Assembly (NCBI RefSeq): GCF_012516435.1
Contig: NZ_CP051216.1
Span: 2,436,001-2,500,000, forward strand
From: Pseudodesulfovibrio sp. zrk46
GTDB taxonomy: Bacteria > Desulfobacterota > Desulfovibrionia > Desulfovibrionales > Desulfovibrionaceae
DNA length: 64,000 bases
Direction of reading: 5' to 3'
How positions within the stretch are numbered: the stretch's first letter is position 1; each line of letters opens with the position of its first letter. A program made the translations under genes and the position numbers. The notes below the pieces were generated by a model that had not been told where the DNA came from, did not search any database, and was given only the letters and a program-made list of their open reading frames with translations. Of this stretch, positions 61,195 to 64,000 are shown in pieces.

Positions 61195-62019
61195 ATGAAG
61201 AAACGTTTCATTCCCCTCCTGACCGCCTTGTGCGTGATGGCATTTACCGGCTCTGCCTTTGCCCATTTCATGGTTTTCTATACCCCGGAGATGATCATGG
61301 AAAAGGGTAAGGAACTCGACATGCGCATCGCATTCACCCATCCGGCCGAAGCCGGTCATATGATGGATATGGGTGGCATCGAGGAGTTCTATGTCCTGAA
61401 GGCCAAAGGCGACAAGGTCGTCAAAACCGATCTGAAAGACACGCTGAAAGAGATCACCTGGACGAACCCGCATTCCTCTGCACCGGCTTTTGCTGCCAAG
61501 GTTCCCAAAAAGGTTGTCCGTTCCATGGGTGACTATGTCTTCGTCATGAAGCCCGGTTACTACTTTGAGAAGGAAGAAGGCGTTTACATGCAGCAGATCA
61601 CCAAGCTGGTCGTCAACGTCGGCGAAATGCCCACCCTTTGGAACGAACCGGTTGGTCTGCCCTGCGAAATCGTTCCCCTGATCAAGCCTTATGGCCTCTG
61701 GACCGGTAACGTCTTCAAGGCACAGGTCCTGTCCGAAGGCAAGCCCGTTGCCGGTGCAGAAGTGGAAGTGGAGTACATGAGCCACATGCCCAATCTGGAC
61801 ACCAACTCCATGCCCGCAGAGTCCTCCGTTGAGTACCCCAACGGTGCGCTCGTCACCCAGACCATCTTCTCCGATGCCAACGGTTACATCTCCTTCGGCA
61901 TCCCCAAAGCTGGCTGGTGGGGCTTTGCCGCTCTCGGTGTCGGCCCGGATAAGGAATACAAGGGCAAGGAACTTGGTCAGGACGCAGTTATCTGGGTCAA
62001 GGCTGAGGACATGAAGTAG
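61195..62019 (+). CDS. DUF4198 periplasmic metal-uptake accessory protein
   Basis: 274 residues from ATG 61195 (GAGGAG upstream). Signal peptide MKKRFIPLLTALCVMAFTGSAFAHF. DUF4198-like: HFMVFYTPE at the mature start, AFTHPAEAGHMMDMG (His/Met-rich), MPTLWNEPVGLPCEIVPL and GQDAVIWVKAE at the end, with a carboxypeptidase-like beta-sandwich PVAGAEVEVEYM. DUF4198 proteins are linked with nickel, cobalt or iron uptake; the His- and Met-rich N-terminus is a candidate metal site. Confidence 0.87.
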   Translation: MKKRFIPLLTALCVMAFTGSAFAHFMVFYTPEMIMEKGKELDMRIAFTHPAEAGHMMDMGGIEEFYVLKAKGDKVVKTDLKDTLKEITWTNPHSSAPAFAAKVPKKVVRSMGDYVFVMKPGYYFEKEEGVYMQQITKLVVNVGEMPTLWNEPVGLPCEIVPLIKPYGLWTGNVFKAQVLSEGKPVAGAEVEVEYMSHMPNLDTNSMPAESSVEYPNGALVTQTIFSDANGYISFGIPKAGWWGFAALGVGPDKEYKGKELGQDAVIWVKAEDMK

Positions 62020-62064
62020 AACCCCCTTTCAACTTCATTCCTGTCATAGCGAACAACCCCAGAA

Positions 62065-62110
62065 GGTGCGGCGGGTTTCCCGGCCTGCCGCACCGAACAG
62101 ATATTTTTAA
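62065..62110 (+). terminator. Hairpin after the DUF4198 gene
   Basis: GGTGCGGCGGG (62065-62075) pairs with CCTGCCGCACC (62084-62094), followed 10 bases later by a short T run (ATATTTTTA). It probably terminates or attenuates before the HD-GYP gene. Confidence 0.6.
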
Positions 62111-62125
62111 AGGCGGTAGTGTCTG

Positions 62126-62806
62126 ATGAATAATCCGGCAAATCGATCCATCGAACTTGACGACATTTGTGAATTTCAGGTTCTGGACGCAGTCCAGATG
62201 ACCGTGCACCAGTTTGCCGAATCCCTGAGTCACATTATCGATGCCAAGGATCATTGTACTTATAACCACTCGGAAGAGGTCGCCGTCATGGCGCAGACCA
62301 TCGGCCAGCAGATGGGATTGTCAGCCAAGCAGGCCGACATCCTTCATGTGGCCGGGCATCTCCACGACATCGGCAAGGTCGGCATTCAGGATTCCATCCT
62401 CAAAAAGCGCGGCCCGTTGACCAAATCCGAGTTCAACATCATCAAACGGCATCCCGAGATCGGCGCGCAGATCATGGCACCCGTGCTTCCCTTTTCCGGT
62501 AAGAACGGCATCGTCAAAATGATTCTGCACCATCACGAGAGATTCGATGGGAAAGGCTACCCCCACGGCCTGAAAGGGCATGAGATTCCCCTGGGCGCGC
62601 GCATAATTGCCGTGGCCGACAGTCTTTCCGCCATGTTGCAGCATCGGCCCTATCGAAAGGCCATGAGCTACGAACAGGCTTTGGACGAGCTCATAGCCTG
62701 CACCGATACTCAGTTTGATCCCAAGGTCGTTGATGCCTTCTTCGGCGTTCGGGAGATTATCTGGGATTATCTCGGATCGCTGCACAAGCGGGAGGGCGCG
62801 GCATGA
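62126..62806 (+). CDS. HD-GYP-type c-di-GMP phosphodiesterase domain protein
   Basis: 226 residues, no signal peptide. HD-GYP signatures: NHSEEVAVMAQ, HVAGHLHDIGKVGIQD (HD dyad about 76-77), HHHERFDGKGYPHG (GYP) and VADSLSAM. The essentials for metal and cyclic di-GMP binding are present. Stand-alone HD-GYP proteins of this length are commonly active. It lies in the metal-uptake operon; its stop overlaps the next start by 4 bases. Confidence 0.9.
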   Translation: MNNPANRSIELDDICEFQVLDAVQMTVHQFAESLSHIIDAKDHCTYNHSEEVAVMAQTIGQQMGLSAKQADILHVAGHLHDIGKVGIQDSILKKRGPLTKSEFNIIKRHPEIGAQIMAPVLPFSGKNGIVKMILHHHERFDGKGYPHGLKGHEIPLGARIIAVADSLSAMLQHRPYRKAMSYEQALDELIACTDTQFDPKVVDAFFGVREIIWDYLGSLHKREGAA

Positions 62807-63468
62807 TCATGGGGAAGAACCCCCGACAGATGACCCGCGAAGTGGTGGTCAAACCCTCTGGCTCCGGGACTGAATCCAGGCTGGTCCTGATGGTGGCCCT
62901 GCTGACCATTGCAATTTGCAGTGCGGCCATTGTGCTTCGCAATACTGCAGCCAAGGCCAAGGAAGTGCCTACATGGCAGGTTGACGCCTTTGAGGACTTG
63001 CGGGCTGAGGAACTCGCCATTTTCAATGGGTTGATTTCGGCCGCTCCGGAGATCGATATATTTCATGAGGACGAAGGAGGAGAATGGCCTTCCGTTGATG
63101 CGTTGGCCGCTGATTTCATCCCTCCCTTTGTTCAGGATGCTGCCTGGAAAAAGAACGGCGCCATGGCTTGGATCCGCAGCATAATCAATACGCAGGATAA
63201 GCATATCGCCATGTACGTGGGCCACCCGTTGGATGTGACCAAAAGCGGTTCTTTCATGCTGGTCATGCTGCATGACCATGTGAAGAAGGAAGGCAACGCC
63301 GGGGGAGCGACTCACGCTCCCTATGAAGTCTGGATTCATGCCTCCCCCGTGGCGGAAATCCCTTCCATGGTCACCGATCAGGCTCTCATCAACAAGGGAT
63401 GGCGTGAGGTGGTGGCCCGCAAGGGTGATGACGAGACCCGTCGAACCAGAGAGGAGTTCGTCAAATGA
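62803..63468 (+). CDS. DUF6162 membrane-anchored protein
   Basis: 221 residues starting at ATG 62803 (ATGA overlap with the previous stop; ATG 62809 also possible). One N-terminal hydrophobic helix (LVLMVALLTIAICSAAIVL, 29-47) then a periplasmic domain (WQVDAFEDLRAEELAIFNGLIS). DUF6162 occurs next to zinc/manganese ABC transporter genes in many Proteobacteria; its stop here overlaps the binding-protein start. Confidence 0.75.
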   Translation: MIMGKNPRQMTREVVVKPSGSGTESRLVLMVALLTIAICSAAIVLRNTAAKAKEVPTWQVDAFEDLRAEELAIFNGLISAAPEIDIFHEDEGGEWPSVDALAADFIPPFVQDAAWKKNGAMAWIRSIINTQDKHIAMYVGHPLDVTKSGSFMLVMLHDHVKKEGNAGGATHAPYEVWIHASPVAEIPSMVTDQALINKGWREVVARKGDDETRRTREEFVK

Positions 63469-64000
63469 TCAGGATTTTACTGTTGTCCTTGTGTGCGGTC
63501 TGCCTGATGACCGGAGCGGCCCATGCTGATGGGAAACAACGCATTGGTGTGACCCTGCATCCCTACTACAGCTTTGTCACGGCCATCGTGGGCGATACCG
63601 CCGAGGTTATTCCGCTTATTGGAGAGGGATTCAACCCGCATAACTATCGGCCCCAGCCCGAGGACATCAAGAAGTGCATGGGCTTCGATGTAATGGTGGT
63701 CAACGGTATCGGGCATGACGAGTTCGCCTTCGAGACCGTGGAGGCGGCAAACATGAAAGAGAAGCTGCCCCTCATCTTTGCCAACAAGGATGTCTCCCTT
63801 ATTCCGGTTTCCGGCCATCTGGACGGCAAGAAGGTGGTCAATCCGCACACCTTTGTATCGGTCACTGCTTCGGTGCGGCAGGTCTACACCATTGCCAAGG
63901 GGCTGGGAGAGCTGTTTCCGGAGAACGCCAGTTTATACCGCACGAATGCCCGGGCTTACGCCAACAAACTTCGCAAGATGAAATCAGAGTATATGGCGCG
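63465..64000 (+). CDS. Metal ABC transporter substrate-binding protein, 3' end cut
   Basis: At least 178 residues; the frame runs off the right edge. Start ATG 63465 overlaps the previous stop (GAGGAG 9 bases before). A signal peptide ends about AHA-D. TroA/ZnuA-like features: IGVTLHPYYSFVTAIVGD, a first His ligand in HPYYS, GFNPHNYRPQPEDIKK with a second His ligand. In this cluster it probably binds a divalent metal (zinc, manganese or iron), and transporter genes should follow beyond the edge. Confidence 0.88.
   Translation, partial: MIRILLLSLCAVCLMTGAAHADGKQRIGVTLHPYYSFVTAIVGDTAEVIPLIGEGFNPHNYRPQPEDIKKCMGFDVMVVNGIGHDEFAFETVEAANMKEKLPLIFANKDVSLIPVSGHLDGKKVVNPHTFVSVTASVRQVYTIAKGLGELFPENASLYRTNARAYANKLRKMKSEYMA

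Overview
The window reads like a chromosome segment of a mesophilic, moderately GC-rich sulfate-reducing bacterium of the Desulfovibrionaceae type, most likely Pseudodesulfovibrio-like. This is inferred from gene content: many PAS-rich sensors and small periplasmic solute-binding proteins, a TRAP transporter, FeoA-FeoA-FeoB, a YbgA/class II photolyase pair and a VPLPA-CTERM protein. No rRNA, tRNA, CRISPR array, insertion sequence or phage gene was recognised. Both edges cut genes: an acidic protein at the left and a TroA/ZnuA-like metal-binding protein at the right.

Region 1 (1-8.2 kb): two paralogous periplasmic solute-binding proteins flank a large PknK-type ATPase that has lost most of its kinase domain; then a DUF523-DUF1722 (YbgA) protein and a class II photolyase. 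Region 2 (8.2-20.2 kb) is a signalling block: a hybrid histidine kinase and an NtrC-family sigma-54 regulator, followed by a 630-base gap with two copies of a palindrome, a -24/-12 promoter and a structured RNA ending in a strong terminator (candidate sigma-54-dependent sRNA), then a Cache hybrid kinase, a multi-PAS kinase and a chemoreceptor. Region 3 (20.2-32.4 kb): rhodanese-YceI fusion, radical SAM/DUF3088 pair, a cold-shock-like group (DEAD helicase, IF-1, RRM protein), RsbW-like and TPR proteins, sialidase-like protein, phenylacetate-CoA ligase, prepilin peptidase and LysE exporter.

Region 4 (32.4-41.4 kb): a TetR-dctP-dctP-dctQ-dctM TRAP operon with three operator-like palindromes inside a perfect inverted repeat, and two tandem FG-GAP/RTX secreted proteins. 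Region 5 (41.5-49.5 kb): AhpF-like flavoprotein, diguanylate cyclase, MFS and EamA transporters, a deaminase and a VPLPA-CTERM protein.

Region 6 (49.8-56.4 kb) is a tight nine-gene operon: DUF2325 protein, small membrane protein, siaD-, siaA-, siaB- and siaC-like genes (a phosphatase/kinase partner switch controlling c-di-GMP synthesis), then a MoxR-type ATPase, a VWA/DUF2201 protein and an unknown. Region 7 (56.4-64 kb) is metal homeostasis: fur, a second Fur-family gene lacking the usual histidines plus a 53-residue basic protein, feoA-feoA-feoB behind a good Fur box, two exported proteins (one DUF4198), then HD-GYP, DUF6162 and a metal-binding lipocalin-unrelated TroA-like protein in an overlapping operon.

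The strongest leads are the sigma-54 sRNA locus (12.3-12.9 kb) and the Sia/MoxR operon.
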